64,000 nt of DNA from Octadecabacter sp. B2R22 (GTDB lineage Bacteria > Pseudomonadota > Alphaproteobacteria > Rhodobacterales > Rhodobacteraceae). Position numbers and translations under genes: made by a program. The notes beneath the pieces were generated by a model. The model was not told the DNA's origin, searched no databases, and saw nothing but the letters and a program-made list of their open reading frames with translations. Below, one piece after another: positions 46,770-56,300 of the stretch. The stretch is taken from assembly GCF_018861045.1 (NCBI RefSeq), contig NZ_JAHKQJ010000005.1, positions 434,001-498,000 of the forward strand, read 5' to 3'. Within the stretch, counting starts at the first letter, position 1; each line of letters starts with the position of its first letter.

Positions 46770-48407
46770 ATGCAGCGCCACGGCGGTCAGATCCTTGTTG
46801 ATCAACTTACCCAGCTCGGCGTGCGCCGTGTTTTCTCGGTTCCGGGCGAGAGTTTTTTGGCGGTGTTGGACGGGCTTTATGATGCAGGCATCGACAATAT
46901 CGTTTGTCGCCAAGAAGGCGGCGTCGCGATGATGGCCGAAGCCTACGGCAAGATTACAGGCCAGCCGGGGGTTGCATTTGTGACGCGTGGACCCGGGGCG
47001 ACCAATGCATCGGCCGGTGTTCATATCGCTATGCAGGATAGCACGCCAATGGTTCTTTTTGTCGGTCAGATCCGCACACAAGATCGAGACCGTGAAGCGT
47101 TCCAGGAGGTCGACTACAAAGCGATGTTCGGCAGCATCGCCAAGTGGGTTGCCGAGGTGAACCAGACTGACCGTTTGCCAGAATACATCGCCCGCGCGTT
47201 CAATGTTGCGACGGCTGGGCGGCCCGGTCCTGTCGTGCTCGCGCTCCCCGAAGATATGTTGTCAGCGATGGCTGATGTACCCGATATCAAAGGGCCTATT
47301 GTGGAACTCGCGCCAACACTTGCAACCGTCGCTGAAGACACGTTGCTATGGCTCAGCGGATTTGAACGACCACTCGTTGTCGTGGGCGGCCCTCATTGGT
47401 CCCCCGAAGCCGCAAATGATCTTGCGACCTTTGCGAGCGTGCAAAACCTTCCGGTTGCGCTGGGCTTTCGGCGGCAAGATTACATCGACAATCGCCACCC
47501 GAATTATGCGGGTGATTTGAATGTTGGAGTAAACCCAAGACTTGCGCAGCGTGTTAAGGATGCGGATGCGCTCCTCGTTATTGGGTCGCGATTGGGGGAT
47601 ATTGAAACGCAGGGCTACACGCTGGTCGACCCTGCAGAACCACATCTTGCGATTTGTCATGTCCACGCGGACCCGAACGAGCAAGGGCATGTTTACCGCC
47701 CTGATGTCGCGGTGACGGCTGACGGTGTGTCGTTCACCCGTGCGCTAGCTGACTTGCCAGCTGCCGATCGGGATTGGTCGGATTGGACCAAGGCGTCTCG
47801 CGCTGACTATGACGCTTGGAAAACGCCCCAAGACACACCGGGGGATTTGAAGCTAGAGCAGGTCATTACATGGTTGTCTGAAAACCTGCCGCAAGATGCG
47901 ATCCTAACCAATGGAGCAGGCAATTACGCGGGTTGGTTGCACCGCTATTTCGTTTTCAAACAGTACGGAACGCAGCTTGCTCCGACGTCGGGGTCGATGG
48001 GCTACGGTTTCCCCGCGGCCATTTCCGCAAGCCTAGAATACCCTGAACGGCAAGTTGTTTGCCTAGCAGGGGACGGGTGTTTCCAGATGACCTGCAATGA
48101 GCTTTCGACCGCCGCCCAGCACGGTGCAACGCCCATTGTGATCGTCGTCAACAATGGCCGCTACGGTACGATCCGGATGCACCAAGAAAAGCACTATCCG
48201 GGGCGTGTTTCTGGGACTGGACTGGCCAATCCGGACTTTGCTGCCCTCGCGGGGGCTTACGGTGGTCATGGCGAAACTGTTACGACCACTGCAGATTTCG
48301 CGCCCGCCTTTAAGCGGGCACAGAAAAGCGGGACTTTTGCGGTATTGGAGTTGCAAGTAAGCGAGGAGGCGCTTTCAACAAGCGCGACCCTCGCCAAACA
48401 CCCTTAG
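46770..48407 (+). CDS. Thiamine-diphosphate-dependent enzyme (acetolactate synthase-like)
   Basis: 545 residues. An N-terminal PYR domain has the activating Glu E49 in VCRQEGGVAMMAEAYGK, a central domain lies at about 190-320, and a C-terminal PP domain carries the ThDP/Mg motif GDGCFQMT...VNNGRYGTIR (about 430-465). FSVPGESFLAVLDGLYDAG at the start is typical. No IlvH-type regulatory subunit is adjacent, so it is probably a catabolic acetolactate synthase relative, decarboxylase or lyase rather than the IlvB of valine synthesis. Its stop shares TTAG with the convergent aminotransferase gene. Confidence 0.88.
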   Translation: MQRHGGQILVDQLTQLGVRRVFSVPGESFLAVLDGLYDAGIDNIVCRQEGGVAMMAEAYGKITGQPGVAFVTRGPGATNASAGVHIAMQDSTPMVLFVGQIRTQDRDREAFQEVDYKAMFGSIAKWVAEVNQTDRLPEYIARAFNVATAGRPGPVVLALPEDMLSAMADVPDIKGPIVELAPTLATVAEDTLLWLSGFERPLVVVGGPHWSPEAANDLATFASVQNLPVALGFRRQDYIDNRHPNYAGDLNVGVNPRLAQRVKDADALLVIGSRLGDIETQGYTLVDPAEPHLAICHVHADPNEQGHVYRPDVAVTADGVSFTRALADLPAADRDWSDWTKASRADYDAWKTPQDTPGDLKLEQVITWLSENLPQDAILTNGAGNYAGWLHRYFVFKQYGTQLAPTSGSMGYGFPAAISASLEYPERQVVCLAGDGCFQMTCNELSTAAQHGATPIVIVVNNGRYGTIRMHQEKHYPGRVSGTGLANPDFAALAGAYGGHGETVTTTADFAPAFKRAQKSGTFAVLELQVSEEALSTSATLAKHP

Positions 48408-49726
48408 CGGGCCAACTGCGCCCGTAACTTCTCGCCGATCTCATCAATGTCAGCCTGCGTAATCGTAAGCGGCGGTGACAAGCACAGCGCGTCCCCAACG
48501 GGCCGGACAATCAAACCGGCTTCCCATAGCCCGTTATAGGCCGCACGTCCTGCATCACCTACGGCGCCATCCTGATGTAGCTGAACCGCACCGATGATGC
48601 CGCAATTGCGGACGTCCTGCACAACTGGAAGATCGGACAAAGCGTGCAACATATCTTCCCACGGTTTCGCCATTCGTGCGGCATTGCCGAAGATGTCTTC
48701 GTCGCGGTAGGCATCCAACGTTGCAACGCACGCAGCCGAGGCGAGGGGGTGCCCCGAGTAGGTATACCCATGGAACAGATCGGGCATCATTGCAGGGCCG
48801 TTACGGAACGCATCACGTACTGCCGCAGTCGCCAAGACCCCGCCCATCGGGACGGTCGCGTTGGTCATCCCTTTGGCGCAGGTCACCAGATCAGGCTGCA
48901 CACCGAAGGCCTCAAAAGCGAACGGAGTGCCCATGCGCCCGAAACCAGTGATGACTTCATCAAAGATCAGCAAGATACCGTGTGCGTCACAAATTTCGCG
49001 CAGGCGTTCGAGGTAGCCAACAGGCGGCGGAAAGACCCCGCCTGCGCCGCTGACAGGTTCCACAATCACCGCCGCAATGGTCTGCCCGCCGTGCAGGTCG
49101 CACAAGCGCTGAAGATCATTGGCAAGATCGGCCCCGTGTTCTGGCTGCCCGCGACTGTTGTGGTTTTCCTCCAACCACGTGTGCCGCATGTGAGCGGTTG
49201 ATGGATAAAGCGTGCCGAACTGACCCTTGTTCAGGCCTAGTCCGCCAACGGACAACCCGCCAAAGTTGATGCCGTGATAGGCTTTCTCTCGGCCGACCAA
49301 AATCCGGCGATCCCCGTCACCGCGGGCGGTGTGGTAGGCGAGCGCGATCTTGAGCGCGGTATCCACCGCCTCGGACCCCGAATTGGTAAAGAACACATGG
49401 TCAAACCCAGGCGCCAGCGCCGTGACACGGGCTGCGGCTTCAAAAGCCAGCGGATGCCCTTGGTTGAAGTTATGGACAAAATCCAGACGCGCCGCCTGAT
49501 CTTGAATGGCTTTGGTGATTTTTGGATGGTTGTGGCCCGCGTTGCAGCACCATAAGCCGCCTGTTCCATCAAACAGCTCATGCCCGTCAATGCTGGTGTA
49601 TCGCACGCCCTCGGCCTTGGAGATTAGGCGCGGATTGTCTTTGAACATTTCGGTCGCCGTGAATGGCATCCAGAAACTATCTAGGTCGTTTGGAACTGTC
49701 GGGTTTTCGCGTGCAGTATCTGGCAT
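48404..49726 (-). CDS. Class III aminotransferase (omega-amino acid:pyruvate type)
   Basis: 440 residues from the ATG at 49726, preceded by AGGAG. PLP fold type I subgroup III: FDGTGGLWCCNAGHNHPKI, FFTNSGSEAVDTALKIAL, LLIFDEVITGFGRMG (Asp), and the Schiff-base lysine in TCAKGMTNATVPMGG. The WMPFTATEMFKDNPRL start is that of beta-alanine/omega-amino acid:pyruvate transaminases. The natural amine donor is unknown. Though on the same strand as the cobalamin genes upstream, a 62-bp gap separates it from them. Confidence 0.92.
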   Translation of the reverse strand: MPDTARENPTVPNDLDSFWMPFTATEMFKDNPRLISKAEGVRYTSIDGHELFDGTGGLWCCNAGHNHPKITKAIQDQAARLDFVHNFNQGHPLAFEAAARVTALAPGFDHVFFTNSGSEAVDTALKIALAYHTARGDGDRRILVGREKAYHGINFGGLSVGGLGLNKGQFGTLYPSTAHMRHTWLEENHNSRGQPEHGADLANDLQRLCDLHGGQTIAAVIVEPVSGAGGVFPPPVGYLERLREICDAHGILLIFDEVITGFGRMGTPFAFEAFGVQPDLVTCAKGMTNATVPMGGVLATAAVRDAFRNGPAMMPDLFHGYTYSGHPLASAACVATLDAYRDEDIFGNAARMAKPWEDMLHALSDLPVVQDVRNCGIIGAVQLHQDGAVGDAGRAAYNGLWEAGLIVRPVGDALCLSPPLTITQADIDEIGEKLRAQLAR

Positions 49727-49788
49727 TTTGGGCTCCTTTTTGGAAACCCTGTCACGCCTTTTGCCTACTGCCAAGCCTTGTGATTGAC

Positions 49789-50133
49789 CTAACCCTGTTT
49801 TGGCAAAAACGCTTCTACCGAAGCGCTCGCGATGACTATAATATTGCCGTTGTCAGGGTTGGTCACATTCAACCCACCTTTGACCGCAGTTACAGTTGCA
49901 CGACCCCTCGGCAGAGCGCCGACGAGCGAAGCACAATCCACCGCATCGGGGTCTTGCACACCGATAGTCACCTGCACGCGCATGGCGTCGTGACTAAGGC
50001 CCGTAGCCTCGAACAAGGGTATGGAGGAGTGACGCAAAGCATCCTCAATCGCGCGCCCTGCCGCCTTGGTGTAATCTTGGCCATAAAGGTCGTTACCCAT
50101 GCCCATCTCAATAATGAATCTCTGATCGGTCAT
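49789..50133 (-). CDS. Lin0512-family protein (second copy)
   Basis: 114 residues. It shares with the upstream copy the blocks MGMGxxLxxQDYTxAAxRA, ALxHxSI, IGVQxPDAVD, PxGxxxxxVxGGLxV and PDxxxIVIA, which I recognise as the Lin0512 family of unknown function. Its ATG at 50133 overlaps the stop of the first copy by four bases, so a strict 1:1 production is favoured and a heteromeric complex is plausible. It is the last gene of the cobO-bluB-Lin0512-Lin0512 run. Confidence 0.82.
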   Translation of the reverse strand: MTDQRFIIEMGMGNDLYGQDYTKAAGRAIEDALRHSSIPLFEATGLSHDAMRVQVTIGVQDPDAVDCASLVGALPRGRATVTAVKGGLNVTNPDNGNIIVIASASVEAFLPKQG

Positions 50134-50468
50134 GATGGTAAATCCAGTGCAACAGATAGAGCTACGTTGGCGATCACCGTGGGCTTGCCATCTGGACGGG
50201 GCACATCTAACCCGCCTTCGACAACCGAGAATGAGAGCTGCCCATATGGAAATATATCCCGCAACGCTTCGGTATCCACTGCGTCAGGATGTTGGACACC
50301 AATCTCGACAGTGATTTTCATCGCTTCTTTGGGCTGGCCATAAAGCTCTGCTAAATTTATCGAGTTGTGCCACAAGGCATCCTGCAGCGCGCGCCGTGCG
50401 GCCTGCGTGTAATCTTGGCGGCGCAAAGACGTGCCCATGCCAAATTCCGTCAGCAACCGAGTCGCCAT
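50130..50468 (-). CDS. Lin0512-family protein (first copy)
   Basis: 112 residues from the ATG at 50468, which overlaps the bluB stop by one base (TAATG); the longer open frame upstream is inside bluB. Blocks are GMGTSLRRQDYTQAARRALQDALWHNSI, VEIGVQHPDAVD and VVEGGLDVPRPDGKP. The family has structures from structural genomics but no function known to me. Translational coupling to bluB, the dimethylbenzimidazole synthase, ties it to the cobalamin lower ligand or flavin turnover; this is inference from position. Confidence 0.82.
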   Translation of the reverse strand: MATRLLTEFGMGTSLRRQDYTQAARRALQDALWHNSINLAELYGQPKEAMKITVEIGVQHPDAVDTEALRDIFPYGQLSFSVVEGGLDVPRPDGKPTVIANVALSVALDLPS

Positions 50469-51091
50469 TATGTAATCTCCCAGTACGTCGTAGTATTTTC
50501 CTGCCAGCCTGCGCGGTGCAGCAATGGTGTGTCGGATGTGTCTGCGGGATGCCCGAGGCACAGATACCCTGTCAGTGACCAACTGTCGGGAACGTCAAAC
50601 ACGGCTTTCACACCCTTCGGGTCAAGGATCGAGACCCATCCCACACCGATATTTTCGGCCCGAGCAGCCAGCCACAGCGTCTGGATCGCCGTGACTGTGG
50701 AGTAGGCCAGCATCTCAGGCATGGTCTGGCGCCCTAATCCGGCGCCCTCAGCCGGAGCGGTCTCTGTCCAGATCGCCAAATGCACAGGCGCTTCTTGCAG
50801 ACCGGCAAGTTTCAAGGCGCGGTAGGCCTCGGCCTTTTCGTCACTATAAAGTTCGGCTGCTTTGTCGTTGGCTGCTTTGAAATTCTCAACGATGGCCTGA
50901 CGCTTGGCGCGGTCTTCGACCTGCAAAACCCGCCACGGTCGCGCATTGCCGACTGCAGGGGCGCAGTCCATTGCGGTGCGCAGCCGTTCCAAAACCTCTG
51001 GGGCGACGGGGTCGGGCTTGAAGTGCCGCACGTCGCGCCGCCAGACCAGCAAGTCTGCCAAAGCGTCGCGATGATGCGGCCCCATTTGCAT
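50468..51091 (-). CDS. bluB: 5,6-dimethylbenzimidazole synthase
   Basis: 207 residues, nitroreductase-like fold. BluB hallmarks are LLVWRRDVRHFKPDPVAPEVLERL, MDCAPAVGNARPWRVLQVED, the QTMPEMLAYSTVTAIQTLWLAARAENIGVGWVSIL segment and YLCLGHP. It cannibalises FMN with oxygen to make the lower ligand of cobalamin. It begins directly after cobO and is coupled to a Lin0512 gene, showing that the cell makes its own DMB and so true B12. Confidence 0.95.
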   Translation of the reverse strand: MQMGPHHRDALADLLVWRRDVRHFKPDPVAPEVLERLRTAMDCAPAVGNARPWRVLQVEDRAKRQAIVENFKAANDKAAELYSDEKAEAYRALKLAGLQEAPVHLAIWTETAPAEGAGLGRQTMPEMLAYSTVTAIQTLWLAARAENIGVGWVSILDPKGVKAVFDVPDSWSLTGYLCLGHPADTSDTPLLHRAGWQENTTTYWEIT

Positions 51092-51700
51092 TTAGTATTC
51101 CACGCCAATCTGCGCTTTCACGCCAGAGCGGAACGGGTGCTTCACCAGCTCCATCTCGGTCACCAGGTCGGCAATCTCGATCAGGTCAGCATGGGCGTTG
51201 CGGCCCGTCAGAACGACATGGGTCATCTCGGGTTTTTCTTTGACCAAAAACTCCACGACATCGGCAATCGGCACATAGTCGTAGCGGATCGCGATGTTGA
51301 TCTCGTCCAGCAGAACCATCGAATTGCTTTCGTCGCGGATCAGCTCTTTGGCCTTTTCCCAAGCGGCCATAGCCATCTCGGTGTCGCGGGTCTTGTCTTG
51401 GGTTTCCCATGTGAACCCTTCGCCCATGGTGTGGAATGAACATTCGTCCGAGAACTTGCCGAGGATCAGATCGCGCTCGCCTGTGCTCATGCCGCCTTTG
51501 ATGAACTGTACAACCGCACATTTCATGCCATGGGCAATATGGCGAAAGATCATCCCGAACGCCGCCGAAGATTTGCCCTTCCCCTTGCCGGTATGGACGA
51601 TGATCAGACCCTTCTTGTCGGTCTTTGTCGCCATGATCTTATCACGTGCGGCTTTCTTCTTAGCCATTTTCATCGCGTGGCGGTCAGCATCTTCACTCAT
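51092..51700 (-). CDS. cobO: Cob(I)yrinic acid a,c-diamide adenosyltransferase
   Basis: 202 residues, CobA/CobO/BtuR type. The P-loop VHTGKGKGKSSAAFGM near residue 34 and LLDEINIAIRYDYV, VVLTGRNAHADLIEIADLVTEM are diagnostic. It transfers the adenosyl group of ATP to the cobalt of reduced corrinoids. GAGGAG precedes the ATG. It is the first gene of the cobO-bluB-Lin0512-Lin0512 run. A terminator of the preceding gene lies upstream, and I see no riboswitch there. Confidence 0.95.
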   Translation of the reverse strand: MSEDADRHAMKMAKKKAARDKIMATKTDKKGLIIVHTGKGKGKSSAAFGMIFRHIAHGMKCAVVQFIKGGMSTGERDLILGKFSDECSFHTMGEGFTWETQDKTRDTEMAMAAWEKAKELIRDESNSMVLLDEINIAIRYDYVPIADVVEFLVKEKPEMTHVVLTGRNAHADLIEIADLVTEMELVKHPFRSGVKAQIGVEY

Positions 51701-51757
51701 TTGGCGCTCTCCTCTTTGCAGCGCACAGATTGCGCTAGCCTGCCGTTCCCCGCAAGC

Positions 51758-51786
51758 AAAAAGGGCCGCCCGAAGGCAGCCCTTTT
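51758..51786 (-). terminator. Rho-independent terminator with TTCG loop
   Basis: On the minus strand AAAAGGGCTGCC and GGCGGCCCTTTT flank a TTCG tetraloop and are followed by further T. It ends the transcript of the membrane-protein gene at 51812-53023 and separates it from cobO. Confidence 0.85.
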
Positions 51787-51811
51787 CGTGTCCTGCTGAA
51801 CGGGTGGAGGG

Positions 51812-53023
51812 TTATTCAGCAGGAACTGGCGTCGCTCCGGATGGTTTACGGAAGTGACGCCGATTGAGGTGCAGCACGAGCAGGACCATGGCGACCTGGA
51901 AGCCGATGGCCACTGCTGTGAGGCCCCAATACACGATGGCGAATTTCGCGATGATCCCGGCGGCAACAAGGCCTTTGTTGATCCAGAAGTGCATCATCAC
52001 GGACAACGCGACACCAGGGCAGACCAGCGCATACGCACCAGCGGAATTGCCATCACCGCGCAAATAGGCGTCAGCGTATTTCTGGCGGCGCAAAACGAGC
52101 ATCCCAAGGGCGGCAAACGCTGCTTGAACAGCCAGAATTGTCGTGGTCAGCAGCAAAGTCGCAGCCATGTCGGAGTGACCTTCGAATGTAGTGTGCAGAC
52201 CGTGGTCCTGACGCATTGTCATAATGCCAAGGATCGTCAGGATTGGCACAACAACCATCAAAGTCGGCGCGCTTTCTTTGGCGGTCCCGTGGTGCAGCAT
52301 AGAGTTGAACGCCACGATGGCGGCAACAAGTGCATATAGGCCAGAAATGGTCCCAACAAAGATAGACAAGACAAGAGAGATACCGACAGTCGTTGGAACG
52401 GTGCTCATGGCGGCAGGAGCGGACAAGCCAACGGCAACCATCGCCAACGCGAATGCTGGCAAGAGTTGTGCGAAGGAGTTGTTCGCCGTTACATCAAATA
52501 CGCCACCCTCAGACAGAACACGCCCAAGGAAAATGCCGATACGACGGAATGCGATTACGCCGATGATCGCAAAGGTGACCAGTGCGGCAGGGAAAAGAAA
52601 TTCAACAATACCCCAAAGACCGGGTACGTAGACAAGGCCGACAATAAACAAGCCGTTTACGGTCATCGCCAACGCCAACGGCATGGCCAGCAACTGGGTT
52701 TCACCATTGGAGCTCACCAACTTGGCGTAAGCATCTGTCTTTGAGAATTTCCCGAGTTCAGAGAAGTTCCAAAATAGCATCTTGAGGTTAAGGAACACCA
52801 TCGCTGCGATGCCGACCACGGCGACAGCGATACCTGTTTTCATGGCCATGCCGCCGCCATTGAAAGCAGACGCAATGTCCTCAAACACAGGAACAGGCGC
52901 GTTTGGGTGAGGCACCCAGAACATCAGGTACATAAAGAAAGTGACGGCAAGGCCGCCAGCCCCAAGGGAGGCGAGGAAATACAGCGGAGAATAGGTGTCC
53001 GCTGGGCGAGTGTGCGGTGTCAT
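51812..53023 (-). CDS. FNR-box-controlled polytopic membrane protein with one cysteine
   Basis: 403 residues from the ATG at 53023, preceded by AAAGGA at seven bases. About ten transmembrane helices; the start YSPLYFLASLGAGGLAVTFFMYLMFWVPHP is distinctive. The only cysteine is C335 in YALVCPGVALSVMMHF, in a late helix. The overall pattern recalls TehA/SLAC1-type channels. From memory it may be the family called TsoY, in which some members have selenocysteine; I hold that weakly. A perfect FNR-type site upstream implies induction under low oxygen. It has its own terminator, so it is a separate unit inside the cobalamin locus. Confidence 0.72.
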   Translation of the reverse strand: MTPHTRPADTYSPLYFLASLGAGGLAVTFFMYLMFWVPHPNAPVPVFEDIASAFNGGGMAMKTGIAVAVVGIAAMVFLNLKMLFWNFSELGKFSKTDAYAKLVSSNGETQLLAMPLALAMTVNGLFIVGLVYVPGLWGIVEFLFPAALVTFAIIGVIAFRRIGIFLGRVLSEGGVFDVTANNSFAQLLPAFALAMVAVGLSAPAAMSTVPTTVGISLVLSIFVGTISGLYALVAAIVAFNSMLHHGTAKESAPTLMVVVPILTILGIMTMRQDHGLHTTFEGHSDMAATLLLTTTILAVQAAFAALGMLVLRRQKYADAYLRGDGNSAGAYALVCPGVALSVMMHFWINKGLVAAGIIAKFAIVYWGLTAVAIGFQVAMVLLVLHLNRRHFRKPSGATPVPAE

Positions 53024-53084
53024 GACTGATTCCTTTCGAGACATCTTATTGTCAGGATCTATCGAGTCAGGTGGGGTAGTTGCC

Positions 53085-53098
53085 TTGACATATATCAA
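53085..53098 (-). promoter_or_regulatory. FNR/FnrL-type binding site
   Basis: TTGACATATATCAA matches the FNR consensus TTGAT-N4-ATCAA at nine of ten defined positions. Its centre is about 31 bp before a possible -10 (GATAGA, 53063-53058), the spacing of a class II FNR-activated promoter near -41.5. It lies 62 bp upstream of the ATG at 53023. Confidence 0.75.
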
Positions 53099-53271
53099 AA
53101 CTTGAATGTGTTTTCGATGAAACGTGGATTACCAAAGGGCAGCCCCTCGTAAAAGGTAGGCGCGATAGCTCACGTAACTCTCAACAGCCTAAAGTTGAGC
53201 ACCAAACTTCAGTTTTTTCCCCTGAATTTACATAAGAATATCAACGATGATGATTTCGAAGGGGATGGTAG

Positions 53272-53340
53272 ATGCGTGTGTTTTCAATAGTGCTTTTTGT
53301 ATCGTACCTCGGTGTTGCTGCATTGGCAGCCGGGATTTAG
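53272..53340 (+). CDS. Possible 22-residue membrane microprotein
   Basis: An ATG seven bases after a strong Shine-Dalgarno (GAAGGGG, 53258-53264) opens 22 codons ending TAG. The predicted peptide begins MRVFSIVLFVSY and ends in a hydrophobic Leu/Val/Ala/Gly stretch, enough for one transmembrane helix. Small single-helix subunits of this kind accompany several membrane complexes. The combination of start, strong ribosome site and uniform hydrophobicity is suggestive but could be chance in so short a frame. Confidence 0.4.
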   Translation: MRVFSIVLFVSYLGVAALAAGI

Positions 53341-53368
53341 GTTTCACCACCCCTTCACCACCAAGCCG

Positions 53369-56300
53369 CTATTCCAGCAATCCTGTGATCCGCGCCCGAG
53401 CGGAATTACTGCGGGGCGTCCACAGCCCGCGATCGATCGCTTCCTGAAGCCTCAGGGCGATCTCGCTTAGGGCAGGCGCGTTGTGCTGCGCGATGAATTC
53501 GCGCGTTTCGTCATCGGCTAAGAATGCTTCTTCTACGAGGTCGAAATGGTGGTTCTGAACGGCACCGGTCGTTGCTGCAAACGCAAACAGATAGTCCACC
53601 GTCGCCGCAATCTCGAAAGCGCCTTTGTAGCCGTGGCGTTTGACGCCATCGATCCACTTTGGATTGACGACTCGGGATCGAACAACACGGCCTATCTCAT
53701 CATCCAAAGTGCGAATGACAGGCCGCTCGGGGCGCGAATGGTCGTTGTGATAGATCGGACGGTCTTGGCCTTGCAACGTGGCCACGGCCGCTGCGGCCCC
53801 ACCCTCAAACTGGTAATAATCGTCACTGTCGAGCACGTCATGTTCGCGGTTGTCTTGGTTTTGCACGATGGCTTCGACCTGCCCCAGACGCGCCTCGAAA
53901 CCGTCGCGGTCTTTCGCGCCTTCGGTGCCAGCACCGTAGGCATATCCACCCCACTCAAGATAGGCATCCGCGAGGTCTTTGCGGTCCGTCCAGAGCCGTT
54001 CATCAATCATCGCCTGAAGACCCGCGCCATAAGCCCCGGGTTTCGAGCCATAGACTCGCGCCTGTGTTTCGCCCGCCCGTGAACGAGCTGCTGCTGGGTT
54101 CTGATCAGCGCTCTCATCCAAATCCTGAACAGCCTTGGCGGCGCTATCAAACAAAGCGATCAACTGTGGGAACGCATCGCGGAAAAAGCCGCTAATTCGC
54201 AGGGTCACATCAACGCGGGGCCGACCCAGTACTCCCTCGGGCAGAACTTCAAACCCTGTGACGCGGCGGTTGGCGGCATCCCACTTCGGCTTCACGCCCA
54301 TAAGCGCCATTGCTTGTGCGATGTCATCGCCACCAGTTCGCATGTTTGCCGTACCCCAAGCCGTCACCAACATCGCGCGGGGCCAATCGCCGTGGTCCTG
54401 CAAATGTTTCTCGATCAGCAGGTTCGCGGACTTCCAACCCAGCGTCCAAGCGGTCGGCGTTGGAACAGCACGGGCATCGACAGAATAGAAATTCCCGCCT
54501 GTCGGTAAAACGTCCAATCGCCCACGTGTCGGCGCGCCGGATGGCGCAGGGGCGACGAAGTGTCCTTTTAGGGCCCTGAGGAGCTCCACCCCTTCGTTCG
54601 GTCCGCATGCACGCACGACTGGTAAAATCTTGTCCTGAATTTCCGACAACACAGCTTGGGATTTGTCGCCAGGCGCCTGAGCGGTTCCATCTAGCAGAGC
54701 TTGCGAGAACAGCTCCAACCGCTCGACAGTATCTCCCAGCGAGCGCCAACCATCGACTGACAGCGTAACCAAAACTTCGGGTTTCTCGGCTGCAACCGCG
54801 GCCATGTCACAATCCAGCGGATCAAACGACAGACCTAAATCAGCGGCCAGCGCGCGCAGCAAAGACCCGTCGCGGCCAGTCCCGTCGCCGCGCGGCACAC
54901 GGGCCAGAGCAATCGCCAAGTCGCGTTCCAAGGTCCCATCGGGTGACACACCAAACACATGCAACCCGTCGCGAATTTGTGCTTCCTTCAGCTCGCAGAG
55001 ATAGGCGTCCAGTTTGGCAAGGTCACCGTCTTCATCCCCCTGAAATCCCGCGTCTTTCGCGAGGCCGGTGACATCGGATAGGGACAGAATTTCCTTACGC
55101 AAAAGCTCGATCCGGCGCGGATCTACGCCTGCGGCTTCGTAGTACTCGTCCACCAATGCTTCTAGGTCGCGCAACGGGCCGTAGCTTTCGGCGCGGGTCA
55201 GTGGCGGTGTCAAATGGTCGATGATAACCGCAGCCGCGCGCCGCTTGGCTTGCGTGCCTTCGCCGGGGTCATTGACGATAAATGGATAGATATGCGGGGT
55301 TGGGCCGAGCACGACCTCTGGCCAGCAGGTCTCGCTTAGTGCTGTTGCTTTGCCGGGCAACCATTCAAGATTGCCGTGCTTGCCCATGTGAACAATCGCG
55401 TCCGCCCCCCAGTGATGGCGCAGCCAAAAATAGAACGCGAGGTAGTTGTGCGGCGGCACAAGGTCCGGCGAATGATAGGTATCGGTCGGGTCGATGTTAT
55501 AGCCACGCGCAGGCTGCAACCCGACCACAGCATTGCCGAACCGGTGAACAGACAAAGCAAACCCGTCGTCGCGCAGAAACGGATCATCCTCGGGCGCACC
55601 CCACCGATCTGTCATGTCTTGTTTGACCGACCACGGCAGGTCATCGAAATACGCACGATAGATTTCAAGCGGCAAAACCTCACCACCGTCGCGATCCGCG
55701 CGATCAGTTAACCAGTTCGTCGGACCCGCCATCATGGCGTCCATCAAGGCTTTCGCATCTTCTGGCGGGGTGACGTCGTATCCCTCACCCGCAAGAAGCC
55801 CCAGTGTATGAACTGTCGCCGCAGGGGTATCCAAGCCAACGCCATTGGCAAGGCGTCCGTCCTTGTTTGGATAGTTCGCCAGAACCAAGGCAACCTTTTT
55901 ATCCTGAGCAGAGGTATTCCGCAGGTTCGCCCATTTGACGGCCAGATCAGTGACCCACTGCACACGATCACCGACGGCACGGTAGGTCGCGATTGGACAT
56001 TCGGTGGCCTCGTCAAAGTAAGCCTCACCCTTAAAGCTTATCGCACGCGACAGCACGCGCCCATCAACCTCGGGGAGCGCCACATTCATCGCGATATCGC
56101 GCGCACTCAGACCAGTGAGCCCATCTGCCCAAGCCTGTTCGGAGGATGCCGCCAACACGACCTGAAACACCACCGCCTTGTTCGCAAAGGGCGCGGCCAA
56201 TGGGTTTAACGACGCGGTGTCCCCCGCATGAGGCGAGCCAACGGCAAAGCTTGTGCAATTCAAAATAACGCTCGGCGGGGCGTCCAGAAACAACCCTTCG

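Larger units (their letters stand above)
53024..53368. other. Intergenic region between the membrane-protein gene and cobN
   Basis: 345 bp. It holds the FNR-type site at 53085-53098 and its promoter (minus strand), an A/T-rich central part, and a possible 22-codon gene on the plus strand at 53272-53340. I find no cobalamin riboswitch, tRNA or clear terminator for cobN, whose stop is at 53369. Confidence 0.6.
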
